Shown here piece by piece: positions 43,301 to 53,273 of a stretch of 64,000 nucleotides of DNA. The notes below the pieces were generated by a model. That model ran no database searches and was not told where the DNA came from. It worked only from the letters and a program-made list of their open reading frames with translations. The translations under genes and the position numbers were made by a program. Source of the DNA: JAJRVM01 sp963700515 (GTDB lineage Bacteria; Planctomycetota; Planctomycetia; Pirellulales; Pirellulaceae); contig CAVOXY010000013.1 in the NCBI GenBank assembly GCA_963700515.1, positions 1 through 64,000 on the forward strand, given 5' to 3'. The first letter of the stretch is position 1. Every line of letters begins with the position of its first letter.

Positions 43301-46177
43301 ATCGTTCGATCCACGGCCAACCATCCGGTTACTCCGAGCGTGGAGCCGCGAGGTGGAGGCCTGTTCTGGGAACGAATGCGGAATGCGGAATACGCAATGC
43401 GCAATGGGGAATACCGAGCTGCACAGGGCAGCGTGGAATCGCCGGCTTGTCATGTTGGAGCATCACCCTCGCGCACATCATGAACGGTCCTGTCTCCATC
43501 GCCTAGTCGCCTCTATCTGCAAACAATATTCCGCATTCCGCACTCCGCATTCCGCATTCCCTAATCGTTCGATCCACGGCCAACCATCCGTTTGCTCCGA
43601 GCGTGGAGCCGCGAGGTGGCGGCCTGTCCTGGGAACGAATGCGGAGTGCGGAATGCGGAATGCGCAATGCGGAATACCGAACTGCACAGGGCAGCGTGGA
43701 ATCGCCGGCTTGTCATGTTGGAGCATCCCCCCCCGGCGCACGTAATTATCGGTCCTGTCTGCATCGCCCAGTCGCCTCTATCTGCAAACAATATTCCGCA
43801 TTCCGCACTCCGCATTCCGCATTCCCTAATCGTTCAATCCACGGCCGACCATCCGGGTACTTCGAGCGTGGAGCCGCGAGGTGGCGGCCTGTTCTGGGAA
43901 CGAATGCGGAATGCGGAATACGCAATGCGCAATGCGGAATACCGTGCTGCACAAAGGCAGTGTGAAGTCGCCGGCTTGTCATGTTGGAGCATCCGCCCGC
44001 GCACATAATTATCGGTCCTGTCGAAATCACCTAGTCGCCTCTATCTGCAAACACTATTCCGCATTCCGCACTCCGCATTCCCTAATCGTTCGATCCACGG
44101 CCAACCATCCGGTTGCTCCGAGCGTGAAGCCGCGAGGTGGCGGCCTGTCCTGGGAACGAATGCGGAATGCGGAATACGCAATGCGCAATGGGGAATACCG
44201 AGCTGCACAGGGCAGCGTGGAATCGCCGGCTTGTCATGTTGGAGCATCCCCCCCCGGCGCACGTAATTATCGGTCCTGTCTGCATCGCCCAGTCGCCTCT
44301 ATCTGCAAACACTATTCCGCATTCCGCACTCCGCATTCCGCATTCCCTAATCGTTCGATCCACGGCCAACCATCCGTTTGCTCCGAGCGGGAAGCCGCGA
44401 GGTGGAGGCCCTGTCCTGGGAACGAATGCGGAGTGCGGAATGCGGAATGCGCAATGCGGAATACCGAACTGCACAGGGCAGCGTGGAATCGCCGGCTTGT
44501 CATGTTGGAGCATCCCCCCCGGCGCACGTAATTATCGGTCCTGTCTGCATCGCCCAGTCGCCTCTATCTGCAAACAATATTCCGCATTCCGCACTCCGCA
44601 TTCCGCATTCCCTAATCGTTCGATCCACGGCCAACCATCCGGTTGCTCCGAGCGTGGAGCCTCGAGGTGGCGGCCTGTCCTGGGAACGAATGCGGAATGC
44701 GGAATACGCAATGCGCAATGGGGAATACCGAGCTGCACAGGGCAGCGTGGAATCGCCGGCTTGTCATGTTGGAGCATCCCCCCCCGGCGCACGTAATTAT
44801 CGGTCCTGTCTGCATCGCCCAGTCGCCTCTATCTGCAAACAATATTCCGCATTCCGCACTCCGCATTCCGCATTCCCTAATCGTTCGATCCACGGCCAAC
44901 CATCCGTTTGCTCCGAGCGGGAAGCCGCGAGGTGGAGGCCCTGTCCTGGGAACGAATGCGGAATGCGGAATGCGGAATGCGGAATACCGAACTGCACAGG
45001 GCAGCGTGGAATCGCCGGCTTGTCATGTTGGAGCATCCCCCCCGGCGCACGTAATTATCGGTCCTGTCTGCATCGCCCAGTCGCCTCTATCTGCAAACAA
45101 TATTCCGCATTCCGCACTCCGCATTCCGCATTCCCTAATCGTTCGATCCACGGCCAACCATCCGTTTGCTCCGAGCGTGGAGCCGCGAGGTGGCGGCCTG
45201 TTCTGGGAACGAATGCGGAGTGCGGAATGCGGAATGCGGAATGCGGAATACCGAGCTGCACAGAGTAGCGTGGAGTCGCCGGCTTGTCATGTTGGAGCAT
45301 CACCCTCGCGCACATCATGAACGGTCCTGTCTCCATCGCCCAGTCGCCTCTATCTGCAAACAATATTCCGCATTCCGCACTCCGCATTCCGCATTCCCTA
45401 ATCGTTCGATCCACGGCCGACCATCCGGGTACTTCGAGCGTGGAGCCGCGAGGTGGCGGCCTGTCCTGGGAACGAATGTGGAGTGCGGAATACGCAATGC
45501 GCAATGCGGAATACCGAGCTGCACAGGGTAGCGTGGAGTCGCCTGCTTGTCGTGTTGGACCATCCGCCCGCGCACGTAATTATCGGTCCTGTCTGCATCG
45601 CCCAGTCGCCTCTATCTGCAAACAATATTCCGCATTCCGCACTCCGCATTCCGCATTCCCTAATCGTTCGATCCACGGCCAACCATCCGGTTGCTCCGAG
45701 CGTGGAGCCGCGAGGTGGCGGCCTGTTCTGGGAACGAATGCGGAGTGCGGAATACGCAATGCGCAATGCGGAATACCGAACTGCACAGGGCAGCGTGGAA
45801 TCGCCGGCTTGTCATGTTGGAGCATCCCCCCCCGGCGCACGTAATTATCGGTCCTGTCTGCATCGCCCAGTCGCCTCTATCTGCAAACACTATTCCGCAT
45901 TCCGCACTCCGCATTCCGCATTCCCTAATCGTTCGATCCACGGCCGACCATCCGTTTGCTCCGAGCGTGGAGCCGCGAGGTGGCGGCCTGTCCTGGGAAC
46001 GAATGCGGAGTGGGGAATACGCAATGCGCAATGCGGAATACCGAACTGCACAGGGCAGCGTGGAATCGCCGGCTTGTCATGTTGGAGCATCCCCCCCCGC
46101 GCACATCATGAACGGTCCTGTCGAAATCGCCCAGTCGCCTCTAGCTGCAAACACTATTCCGCAATCCGCAATCCCAA
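40378..46177. repeat. satellite array: 22 tandem units of ~263 bp
   Basis: The anchor CCGCGAGGTGG occurs 22 times (40461, 40724, 40989, 41251, 41517, 41759, 42023, 42285, 42550, 42815, 43080, 43346, 43609, 43874, 44130, 44395, 44660 as a variant, 44925, 45183, 45446, 45709, 45973). Steps are mostly 262-266 bp. Each unit has about five GCGGAAT-type heptamers, a ~115-base core, about five reverse-complement heptamers ending TCCGCATTCCCTAATCGTTC, and a ~65-base spacer. The ends of the array are partial units. Long open frames run through it only because most units are near 88 codons and stop-poor; no start site or protein family is seen. Confidence 0.95.
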
Positions 46178-46228
46178 TTGTCCCCCATCCTGTGTCGGCT
46201 CCAGATGGATGCACGCACTCTGCGTCCG

Positions 46229-47503
46229 TTATACGCCGAAATCGTAATCGTCCGCGTGCAATAGCGACAGACGCAGCAGATTCAGCGCATGTTTTGCACT
46301 GCGTGGGCGCTGGATCGAGGGATGAGCGGCATATACCTGGGAATTGACAACCGTCGAGCGAGGAGTGGACAGCGCGAAATGGATGTGGGCTGGTCCCTGG
46401 CCAGCGGTCTCCTGAGCAGGACGGGGGCCCACCGCCAGAGCGTAGTCGACTGCCAGCTGATCGCGGATTTCGACAGCCATGCGCGTCACGAGCTGAGAGA
46501 TATCGTCCATTGCCTGGTGGGACAGGGTATCTGTGAGAGAGAGCAATTTCCGCAGCGAATGCTCGCCGGTGACCACCAGGCCCCCTCGATAGCAATCGGC
46601 TCCCGCCGCGGCATCCGAGAGCCAATGCGCCACGAGACCTTCCGTGCCCCATTCGATAGTGGCCACGGTCCGCTGCTGTTGCTGCAACAACCGGACAATT
46701 ACGTCCTGTAACTTGTCATCCCCTTCACCGTAGATGAGGTCTCCCAGGCACTGGTAGATCGTCGCCACGGTCGGTTCCATCGCCGCCTGGCAGGCTTGCG
46801 GCGACGGGGCGGAGGCCGTCACCCGCAGCGTAATGGTCGCTTCGCTTGCCGTGATCCCGACCGCCGGGACACGCCCCCGCCGAACTAGATCTGGCAGCCG
46901 CTGCTCGATGTCGCTTTCGCCAGCGCCGAAACAGCAAATCGAGCGGTGTCGAATCACTGTGTGGTCGGGACCCAAGATCTGGTTGAGCTGCGGCACCACC
47001 GATTCGGTCCACATCTGCCGTAGTTCAGCCGGCACGCCGGGGAGCGCGAAAACGTGGCAAGGGGTCCGCGACGTGCGTGAATACTGCAGTTGGATCCCCG
47101 GGGCGGTTCCGTGCGGATTGGTGATCACGCGGCTGCCCCGAGGAAACTTGGCCTGCACCGTATTTCTCTCCGGCATCGTCCGGCCACGGCTGGCAAACAA
47201 ATCGCGGATGTGGGCCAGGATCGATGCATCCAGATCCAGCGGGCAGCCGGTTGACTCCGCCAGCGCCTCGCGGGTCAAGTCGTCCGCCGTCGGCCCCAAT
47301 CCACCCGTGGCTACCACGATGTCGGAACGCGAAAACGCCGCTCGAAACGTCGCCACGATCGAGTCCAACTGGTCCCCCACCGTGGTGTGGTATGACACGG
47401 GAACTCCTTGCTGCTCCAGCTGCTGACTGAGCCACTGGGAATTCGTATCCAACCGCACGCCGCTGGTCAGCTCATCACCCAAGGTAATGACTTCCGCTCG
47501 CAT
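46229..47503 (-). CDS. cinA: CinA-like protein with degenerate amidase domain
   Basis: 424 residues. The N-terminal half is the MoCF-like CinA domain (EVITLGDELTSGVRLDTNSQW, VVATGGLGPTADDLTREALA, GTAPGIQLQ, FALPGVPAELRQMW), whose relatives are ADP-ribose or NMN-related pyrophosphatases. The C-terminal half aligns with the PncC nicotinamide-nucleotide amidase, but the catalytic AESCTGG motif reads TIEWGTEG, losing the serine. LVVTGEHSLRKLL and AVEIRDQLAVDYALAVGP keep the rest of the fold. Amidase activity is therefore doubtful. It stands alone on the minus strand, ending about 50 bases from the satellite array. Confidence 0.85.
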   Translation of the reverse strand: MRAEVITLGDELTSGVRLDTNSQWLSQQLEQQGVPVSYHTTVGDQLDSIVATFRAAFSRSDIVVATGGLGPTADDLTREALAESTGCPLDLDASILAHIRDLFASRGRTMPERNTVQAKFPRGSRVITNPHGTAPGIQLQYSRTSRTPCHVFALPGVPAELRQMWTESVVPQLNQILGPDHTVIRHRSICCFGAGESDIEQRLPDLVRRGRVPAVGITASEATITLRVTASAPSPQACQAAMEPTVATIYQCLGDLIYGEGDDKLQDVIVRLLQQQQRTVATIEWGTEGLVAHWLSDAAAGADCYRGGLVVTGEHSLRKLLSLTDTLSHQAMDDISQLVTRMAVEIRDQLAVDYALAVGPRPAQETAGQGPAHIHFALSTPRSTVVNSQVYAAHPSIQRPRSAKHALNLLRLSLLHADDYDFGV

Positions 47504-47756
47504 CGTCGTGTCCTTTCATCTACGCTGCAGTGAGGTATCCCATTGTGGCAGGAAGGGGGCCAGGGAGTCAGTGGGGCTGGGTAGGTGGACTGAGGTTGGC
47601 CGGCTGGACGCCCGCAGGTGGGGTTTACTCGGATCCGAGAGCCGAAATCCAAAAAATACAAAATCCGTAACACTTTAGCCGTCTGCAGTGCACGGTGCGT
47701 TTGTTTTCACCCGGTAAGGCGTGCCAGGGGGTAAACAGACCGGAATAGCGAATGTG

Positions 47757-47893
47757 AATGGTGCATGGTGCATGGTGCATGGTGCATGAGGGGAAGGTGG
47801 ATGAGAAAGCCAGTCATTGGGGCGTTCCGCTGCGGTGCAAGAACAGAACAAGGGCGAATCACGAACCATCAATTTTTCACCATTCACCATTAA
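47757..47893. repeat. inverted short-word locus (GGTGCAT)
   Basis: Four to five tandem GGTGCAT heptamers, then a core of about 85 bases, then complementary CACCATT words. Arms are less matched than at 57.5 kb. Confidence 0.55.
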
Positions 47894-48017
47894 TTATTGA
47901 CTTGGAAGCCATGCATCTATTGACTTGGACGCCATGCATCGTGCATCCGGTACCGTCAGCTTAGAAATCTTCCTCGGTTTCGTTGCTGTCCTTACTGTCA
48001 ACGGCTAAAAAATAACA

Positions 48018-48046
48018 AAATACAAAATCCAAAATCCAAAATCCAA
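48018..48046. repeat. AAAATCC heptamer array
   Basis: Three to four direct copies of AAAATCC, with a related AAAATCC at 47660 in the same orientation. Confidence 0.6.
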
Positions 48047-48135
48047 AAGCGGAAAGCGGAAACAACCAACGCCGGGCCAATTCGAATGACAGAGATTCAA
48101 AGGATAGAATTGCGAGCCTGGTATGGAGTGAGTGG

Positions 48136-50610
48136 ATGACAAGGCTTACGTTGCCCATCCAGGGTTTGCGGTGTGAACACTGCGTGCAGGCTGTCACGGC
48201 GGCCGTCACCGCGGTTGACGGTGTCGTGTCCTGTCAGGTCAACCTGCAGCAGAGTACGGCAGCGGTGGAATTTAGTGCTGCCAAGACGTCACCCGAGAGA
48301 ATCTCCCAAGCCATCGCGACGGCCGGCTACGAGGTCGAGAAGCCCCCGACGCCCCCTCTCGTGGCGTTGCGAGTCGCTCCGGTAGACGCCGCCACGGAGG
48401 CAACGGGAGCGGATGAGCGACTGCTGTTCGACGTGCAAGGTATGCACTGCGCAAGTTGTGTCACCCGTGTCGAAGACGCCCTGCGGATGCTGACCGGGGT
48501 GCGTGACGCTCATGCCAACCTGGCCATGAATCAAGTTTCGGTCGTGCAGCAGCCGCAGCGCTTATCGTCCGACGATATCATCGCGGCCGTGCGTCGGGCC
48601 GGATATGATGCGCAACCCTCCGCAGCCCCCGAGGAGGCGGCAGCGAGCATGTTACGGCGTGAAGAAGCGGAGGCGGCCGTCTGGCGACAGCGGTTACTTG
48701 TGGCGGCCACTCTGCTGATACCACTGATGCTGGTCGACATGTTCTGGCCGGCCTCGACCGCCTGGCTCGGTGGCTGGTTACAGCTGGCGATCGCCACTCC
48801 GATTCAGTTCTACGTTGGCTGGCCCTACATCCGCGGCGCATTGCTCCGACTCAGGCAGCTGTCGGCAAACATGGACACGCTGGTGGCGTTGGGCACGACG
48901 ACTGCTTACGTGGCGGGAGTTGTCGGACTCGTGGGAGGCGCCGCCATGCTCACGTTTCGCGACGCTGCCATGATCCTGACATTCATTACGCTGGGGAAAT
49001 TCCTGGAGGTCAAGGCAAAAGGAAGAGCCTCGACGGCGATTCGCCAGATGCTGCAACTGGCTCCGCCCACGGCCAACCTGCAGATCAACGGGCACATCAC
49101 TCAACTGCCGGTGAGTCAAGTTGGTGTCGATCAGACGATCGTGGTGCGTCCTGGTGAGCGCATTCCGTTGGACGCACAGGTCATCGCGGGATACAGCGAT
49201 GTGAACGAAGCCTGGCTGACGGGCGAATCGGCGACGGTCGACAAAGGCCCCGATCAGACGATTCTCGCGGGGACCATTAACGGCAGCGGATCACTCACGG
49301 CCCGGGTCGTCCGGCGAGCGAACCAGACGGCGCTGGCTCAGACAATCGAGCTGGTGAGGCGCGCTCAGGAGTCCAAAGCCAATGTGCAGCGTTTTGCGGA
49401 TCGAGTTGTGGCTTGGTTCGTGCCGGCGATCCTGGCGATTGCCGTCGGCACGCTGCTTGTCTGGCTGGCTCTGGGGGAACCGCAAGTGGCGCTGACCTGC
49501 GCCATCTCGATCCTGATTGTCGCTTGTCCCTGTGCGCTCGGCCTGGCGACTCCCACGGCCGTGTTGGTCGGCAGCGGACGCGGTGCTGAACAGGGGATTC
49601 TGGTCAAAGACGCCCAATCGCTGGAGCAGGCGGGACGCATCGACACGGTGGTGCTGGACAAGACCGGCACCATTACCACGGGTACACCGGCCGTCGTACA
49701 GCTGTTACCCGTCGAGGGAATCACCGAGGACCGAATGTTGACTGCCGCAGCGGCCGTGGAACAGTTGAGCAATCATCCGCTGGCCCGAGCGATTGTGAAG
49801 GAAGCTGAGTTAAGAGGGCTCCACTGCGCCGATGCCGAACAGTTGGAAGTGGTCCCTGGCCAGGGAATCGTCGCGCGCTGGCAACAACAACGCATCTGCG
49901 TGGGGACAGAGCAACTGCTCGAGCAGTACGCCATCCCCACCCCCTTGTGGGAAGGGAGTACGATCGACCAGCTCCGCTCTGTCGGACAGACGGTTCTGTT
50001 CGTCGCACAGGACGACCAGCTGATGGGTGCTATCGCGGTGGCCGATTCGATTGCTCCTCATAGCCGCGCAGGCGTCCAAGAGCTCCAGAACATGGGAATG
50101 GATGTCATCATGCTCTCGGGTGACAAACGGCCCACGGCCTTGGCGGTCAGCTTGCAAGTTGGCCTGTCTGCCGTCATAGCGGAGGTGCGGCCCGATGAAA
50201 AACAGAATGTGATCAGGCAGTTGCAGCAACGAGGCCGCATCGTGGCGATGGTGGGAGACGGTATTAACGATGCGCCGGCGCTGGCCGCCGCCGACCTGGG
50301 GATCGCCATCGGCACGGGAGCCGACGTGGCGATCGAAACCGCGAGCATCGTGCTCGTCAAACAAGACCTCCGCCAAGTGGCGGAAGCCATCCGGCTGTCG
50401 CGGGCGACGCTGCGGACGATCAAACAGAACCTGTGGTGGGCTTTCGGCTACAACCTGGTGCTGATTCCCTTGGCAGCCGGCCTGATCGTGCCTCTGGCCG
50501 GCAAGGGAGTTCTCTACGTTTTGCCGGAATTCTCAGCGATCGCCATGGCCATGAGCAGTGTATCGGTGGTATCCAATAGCCTCCTCTTGCGGTCGAAACC
50601 GCTGAAATGA
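48136..50610 (+). CDS. copA: copper-translocating P1B-type ATPase
   Basis: 824 residues. Two N-terminal heavy-metal domains with CxxC sites: GLRCEHC (10-16) and GMHCASC (about 101-107). Core ATPase motifs are all present: TGES, membrane CPC (464-466), DKTGT with the phosphorylated Asp508, SNHP, GDGIND. The membrane residues YN in WAFGYNLVLIP and MxxSS in MAMSSVSVV are the Cu(I) signature. It exports Cu(I) from the cytoplasm using ATP. ATG 48136 follows a GGAG-containing site. No copper regulator or chaperone gene adjoins it in this window. Frame intact. Confidence 0.95.
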   Translation: MTRLTLPIQGLRCEHCVQAVTAAVTAVDGVVSCQVNLQQSTAAVEFSAAKTSPERISQAIATAGYEVEKPPTPPLVALRVAPVDAATEATGADERLLFDVQGMHCASCVTRVEDALRMLTGVRDAHANLAMNQVSVVQQPQRLSSDDIIAAVRRAGYDAQPSAAPEEAAASMLRREEAEAAVWRQRLLVAATLLIPLMLVDMFWPASTAWLGGWLQLAIATPIQFYVGWPYIRGALLRLRQLSANMDTLVALGTTTAYVAGVVGLVGGAAMLTFRDAAMILTFITLGKFLEVKAKGRASTAIRQMLQLAPPTANLQINGHITQLPVSQVGVDQTIVVRPGERIPLDAQVIAGYSDVNEAWLTGESATVDKGPDQTILAGTINGSGSLTARVVRRANQTALAQTIELVRRAQESKANVQRFADRVVAWFVPAILAIAVGTLLVWLALGEPQVALTCAISILIVACPCALGLATPTAVLVGSGRGAEQGILVKDAQSLEQAGRIDTVVLDKTGTITTGTPAVVQLLPVEGITEDRMLTAAAAVEQLSNHPLARAIVKEAELRGLHCADAEQLEVVPGQGIVARWQQQRICVGTEQLLEQYAIPTPLWEGSTIDQLRSVGQTVLFVAQDDQLMGAIAVADSIAPHSRAGVQELQNMGMDVIMLSGDKRPTALAVSLQVGLSAVIAEVRPDEKQNVIRQLQQRGRIVAMVGDGINDAPALAAADLGIAIGTGADVAIETASIVLVKQDLRQVAEAIRLSRATLRTIKQNLWWAFGYNLVLIPLAAGLIVPLAGKGVLYVLPEFSAIAMAMSSVSVVSNSLLLRSKPLK

Positions 50611-50887
50611 CTCAATCTCAGTCAGCCAGCGGTGGGAAGTTGTCAAACGGAGGTCGCGGCAAGACGGGCAATTTGGTACCATCGCGAACGATTTGGCGCA
50701 AGGTCGATGCCACCTGAAGATGGGGTCGAGTCGTTGATAGCTCCCGCCGCCCAGCGCACAATGTCGTGAACTCCCAGCAGAGATTCATCCCCGTCCGGGA
50801 CCGTTCCAGCGTCCCCGGGGGCTCCCGCTGGATGCCGGTTGGCAGGTCTGCGTGGTCCGGGTGGACAGGCGGATGCAAGGGGCGTGA
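50611..50887. other. spacer between copA and murB
   Basis: About 280 bases with no credible gene. A small antisense frame (GPRRPANRHPAGAPGDAGTV) has no features. Confidence 0.4.
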
Positions 50888-51802
50888 ATGGTACGCAACA
50901 GGTCTTTGTTACGGATGTACAAGATGGGTCTCCTGAGTGGATTTGAACACATCGTTTGCGAACGTGAACCCCTGGCACCCTACACGTGGTTTCGATTGGG
51001 AGGCGTGGCCGAGTATTTTGCCGAACCGACGTCGCTCGAAGAGCTTGAGGCGTTGGTGCGACATTGTCGCGAGCAAGAATTGCCCATTCGCCTGCTCGGA
51101 GGTGGGTCGAATCTGTTGATCCGGGAGCAGGGGGTCCCCGGTCTGGTGATTCGCCTGAGCGCAGCTGCTTTCTCTGAAATCACCGTCGATGACAATGTCA
51201 TCGTGGCCGGAGCCGGTGCGAAACTGGGGCACGTCATCTCGACCGCGGTGCGCGAAGGTCTCGCTGGCCTGGAACACCTCGTCGGTATCCCGGTACCATT
51301 GGCGGGGCGCTGCGAGGCAACGCGGGAACTGAAAATCACGATATCGGACAGTGTACCGGCTGTGCCGAAGTCATGACCCGCAGCGGCCAGATCGTGGAAC
51401 ATCAACGTGACGACCTGCGATTTGCCTATCGCTATAGCAGCCTCGACGAGCTGGTCATTCTCCGAGCCACCTTCACGCTCGAACGGGAAGACCGTACCGA
51501 ACTGACCAAACGCATGCAGACGCTCTGGATCGTCAAAAAATCGAAACAGCCCTCGAGTGACGAGAGTATGGGCCGCATTTTCAAGAACCCGAGTGGCCTG
51601 CGCGCTGCAGATCTGATCGAACAAGCCGGACTGAAAGGCACCAAGGTCGGGGGAGCTGAAATCAGCGAACAGCATGGGAATTTCATCATTGCTCGGACCG
51701 GTGCTGAGCAGTGATCAAGTGCTGCGGCTGATCGATCTGGTGCAGACCCAAGTCCGCGATCGAATTGGGGTCGAACTGGAAACCGATGTCGAGATTTGGT
51801 AG
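50888..51802 (+). CDS. murB: UDP-N-acetylenolpyruvoylglucosamine reductase, two frame breaks
   Basis: FAD enzyme that reduces UDP-GlcNAc-enolpyruvate to UDP-MurNAc in peptidoglycan synthesis. Diagnostic blocks: TWFRLGGVAEYF, RLLGGGSNLLIREQG, GLEHLVGIP, then in the next frame GGALRGNAGTENHD, RFAYRYSS and GRIFKNPSG, EQAGLKGTKVGGAEISEQHGNFI. One missing G near 51287-51293 (CCCGG before TACC) restores GIPGTIGGALRGNAG. A second break near 51705 restores SSDQVLRLIDLVQTQVRDR and the natural stop at 51802. Start could also be at 50915 or 50924. Its presence shows that peptidoglycan synthesis is likely. Confidence 0.9.
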
Positions 51803-52118
51803 ATAGAGCGGCGCGAAGTCTGAATTGGTCACTGGTCACTAGTCATTGGTCATTTGTTTTATTGCTACTTGCCGTCTAGAACTCTATTCAGCGTAATGAG
51901 TTGCGTTCAAGCCCATGCGGCTGTGGTTGACAAACTGCCGCAACGACCAACGACCAACGACCAACAATGACCAATGACCAATGACCAACGTTTTCTATGT
52001 GGCAAAGGGCGGCCCTGGTTAGAGATAGGTTGACTGGGTAGTTTCGCGTGGTCTGTCAGGGGGCGACCAAGAGGGTCGTTCTGATTCGGTGTCTCGGGCG
52101 CCATCATGGAGGATGGTC
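51803..52118. other. intergenic region with inverted heptamer arrays
   Basis: 316 bases between murB and the ftsQ-like gene, dominated by the mirrored arrays at 51826-51990. No gene. Confidence 0.6.
51826..51990. repeat. inverted heptamer locus (GGTCATT / ACCAATG)
   Basis: Left arm 51826-51855 has four GGTCACT/GGTCATT-type words. Right arm 51944-51990 has about six complementary ACCAACG/ACCAATG words. The core of about 88 bases is unique. Confidence 0.8.
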
Positions 52119-53159
52119 ATGGCTTCCAAAAAAGGTAAGGGCCTCGCGAGTTCTGCGACAGCTGCGCTGCGACGACTGCTCTCACCGCTGGCGGGCGGTG
52201 GTCGGGGGCTTTTCGGCTTGGCCATCATGGCGATCTTGCTGATCGCGGGCGGCTATCTCGGCTGGGCCAAATGGGGCCGCCTCATTGAAGGGCGTCCTCA
52301 GTACGCTTTGACCGCCGACAGTTTTGAGACCACGCCTCAGCCACCGTGGATCCAATCGGATGTAAAAGCCGAAGTGATGCGGGATGGGAGTCTCGCCAAA
52401 CTGTCGATTCTCGATCCCGATTTGACCAAACGCGTGGTACAAGCCTTCGAGCTCAATACGTGGGTGGCCGAAGCGCTGTGGGCCGGCAAGCGTCAGGGAA
52501 GCGACGGTCCACGGGTCATTGTCCAATTGCGTTATCGTGAGCCAGTCATCATGGTGCGGACACGCGATTCACGCTGGAAAGGCGACTGTTTTTGGCCTGT
52601 CGATACGGACGGGGTATTTCTGCCTCCCGATGAGTTCTCGGCCAGCCAAACGCGCAACTACTTGCGCGTGGAGGCCGGCAACTCAACACCGGTCGGCGCT
52701 GTCGGGACACCCTACGGCGATCCCGGCGTGGCAGGTGCCGCCAGTATTGCGACGGTCATTCGTGAAGCCTGGAAATCGTTTGGGTTGGAGTGGATCGTGG
52801 TGCACAAAGACCCTTCGGCGGAAATCGGCCAGCCGCCTGAGCCGATCTATGTCCTGCTGGCCACGGGCGGGAATCCGGATGCGGTGACGCGACAACGTGG
52901 GAACATTGCAGCGGCCTCGGTTGCCGCTCCTCCCGAGAGTGGTCAAACCGCGCCGGAAATCTTCTGGGGACACGCACCTGGACACGAGACGGCCGGGGAG
53001 GCCATCGCCGCCCAAAAGTTGGCCAGGCTGCAGCATTTCGTGAAACAGAATGGCTGCTTGGACCAGCTACCGCCCGATACCATCGTCGACCTTCGTCCAG
53101 GCCCGGCCATTTCGGTCGTCAATGGCAAATCAAAATTCCAGCCAGCCTCGTTGCGATGA
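52119..53159 (+). CDS. FtsQ/DivIB-like single-pass membrane protein
   Basis: 346 residues from ATG 52119, which has GGAGGA five bases upstream; an earlier in-frame ATG at 52089 lacks a site. A basic N-terminus and one membrane helix (LFGLAIMAILLIAGGYLGW, about 31-49) precede a POTRA-like region. FELNTWVAEALWAGKRQ, VIVQLRYREPVIMVRTR and CFWPVDTDGVFLPP match the FtsQ pattern of WV, R-x-P-V and the D-x-x-G-V-F turn. The position directly after murB recalls the dcw cluster of other bacteria. The C-terminus is unusually extended. Assignment is by pattern, not by strong identity. Confidence 0.6.
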   Translation: MASKKGKGLASSATAALRRLLSPLAGGGRGLFGLAIMAILLIAGGYLGWAKWGRLIEGRPQYALTADSFETTPQPPWIQSDVKAEVMRDGSLAKLSILDPDLTKRVVQAFELNTWVAEALWAGKRQGSDGPRVIVQLRYREPVIMVRTRDSRWKGDCFWPVDTDGVFLPPDEFSASQTRNYLRVEAGNSTPVGAVGTPYGDPGVAGAASIATVIREAWKSFGLEWIVVHKDPSAEIGQPPEPIYVLLATGGNPDAVTRQRGNIAAASVAAPPESGQTAPEIFWGHAPGHETAGEAIAAQKLARLQHFVKQNGCLDQLPPDTIVDLRPGPAISVVNGKSKFQPASLR

Positions 53160-53273
53160 GACAGGAGCCATCAAACAGGATTACTGGAATAGCGCGAAGG
53201 TGGAAACATTCCGCGGCCGTAAATGAGATGGTCATCCGCCCTGCGCGGCGGCTGACCTGTTCGTTGAAACCTC

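Larger units (their letters stand above)
47504..48135. other. intergenic region with heptamer arrays
   Basis: 632 bases upstream of both cinA (minus) and copA (plus), so both promoters should lie here. It holds a GGTGCAT array (47757-47787), a facing CACCATTCACCATTAA block (47878-47893), the direct repeat ATTGACTTGG (47896 and 47919), an AAAATCC array (48018-48046), and the 16-mer CGTAACACTTTAGCCG (47666-47681). Confidence 0.6.

Noticed and set aside
40378..46177. CRISPR array
   Set aside because: Units are ~263 bp and almost identical throughout, without short repeats and unique spacers, and no cas gene is present.
40378..46177. Integron attC array
   Set aside because: No gene cassettes between units and no attC core sites; no integrase nearby.
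40388..46347. Dozens of long overlapping open frames in the 40-46 kb region
   Set aside because: They follow the satellite period, occur on both strands and all frames, and lack ribosome sites or any protein family. The period near 88 codons explains them.
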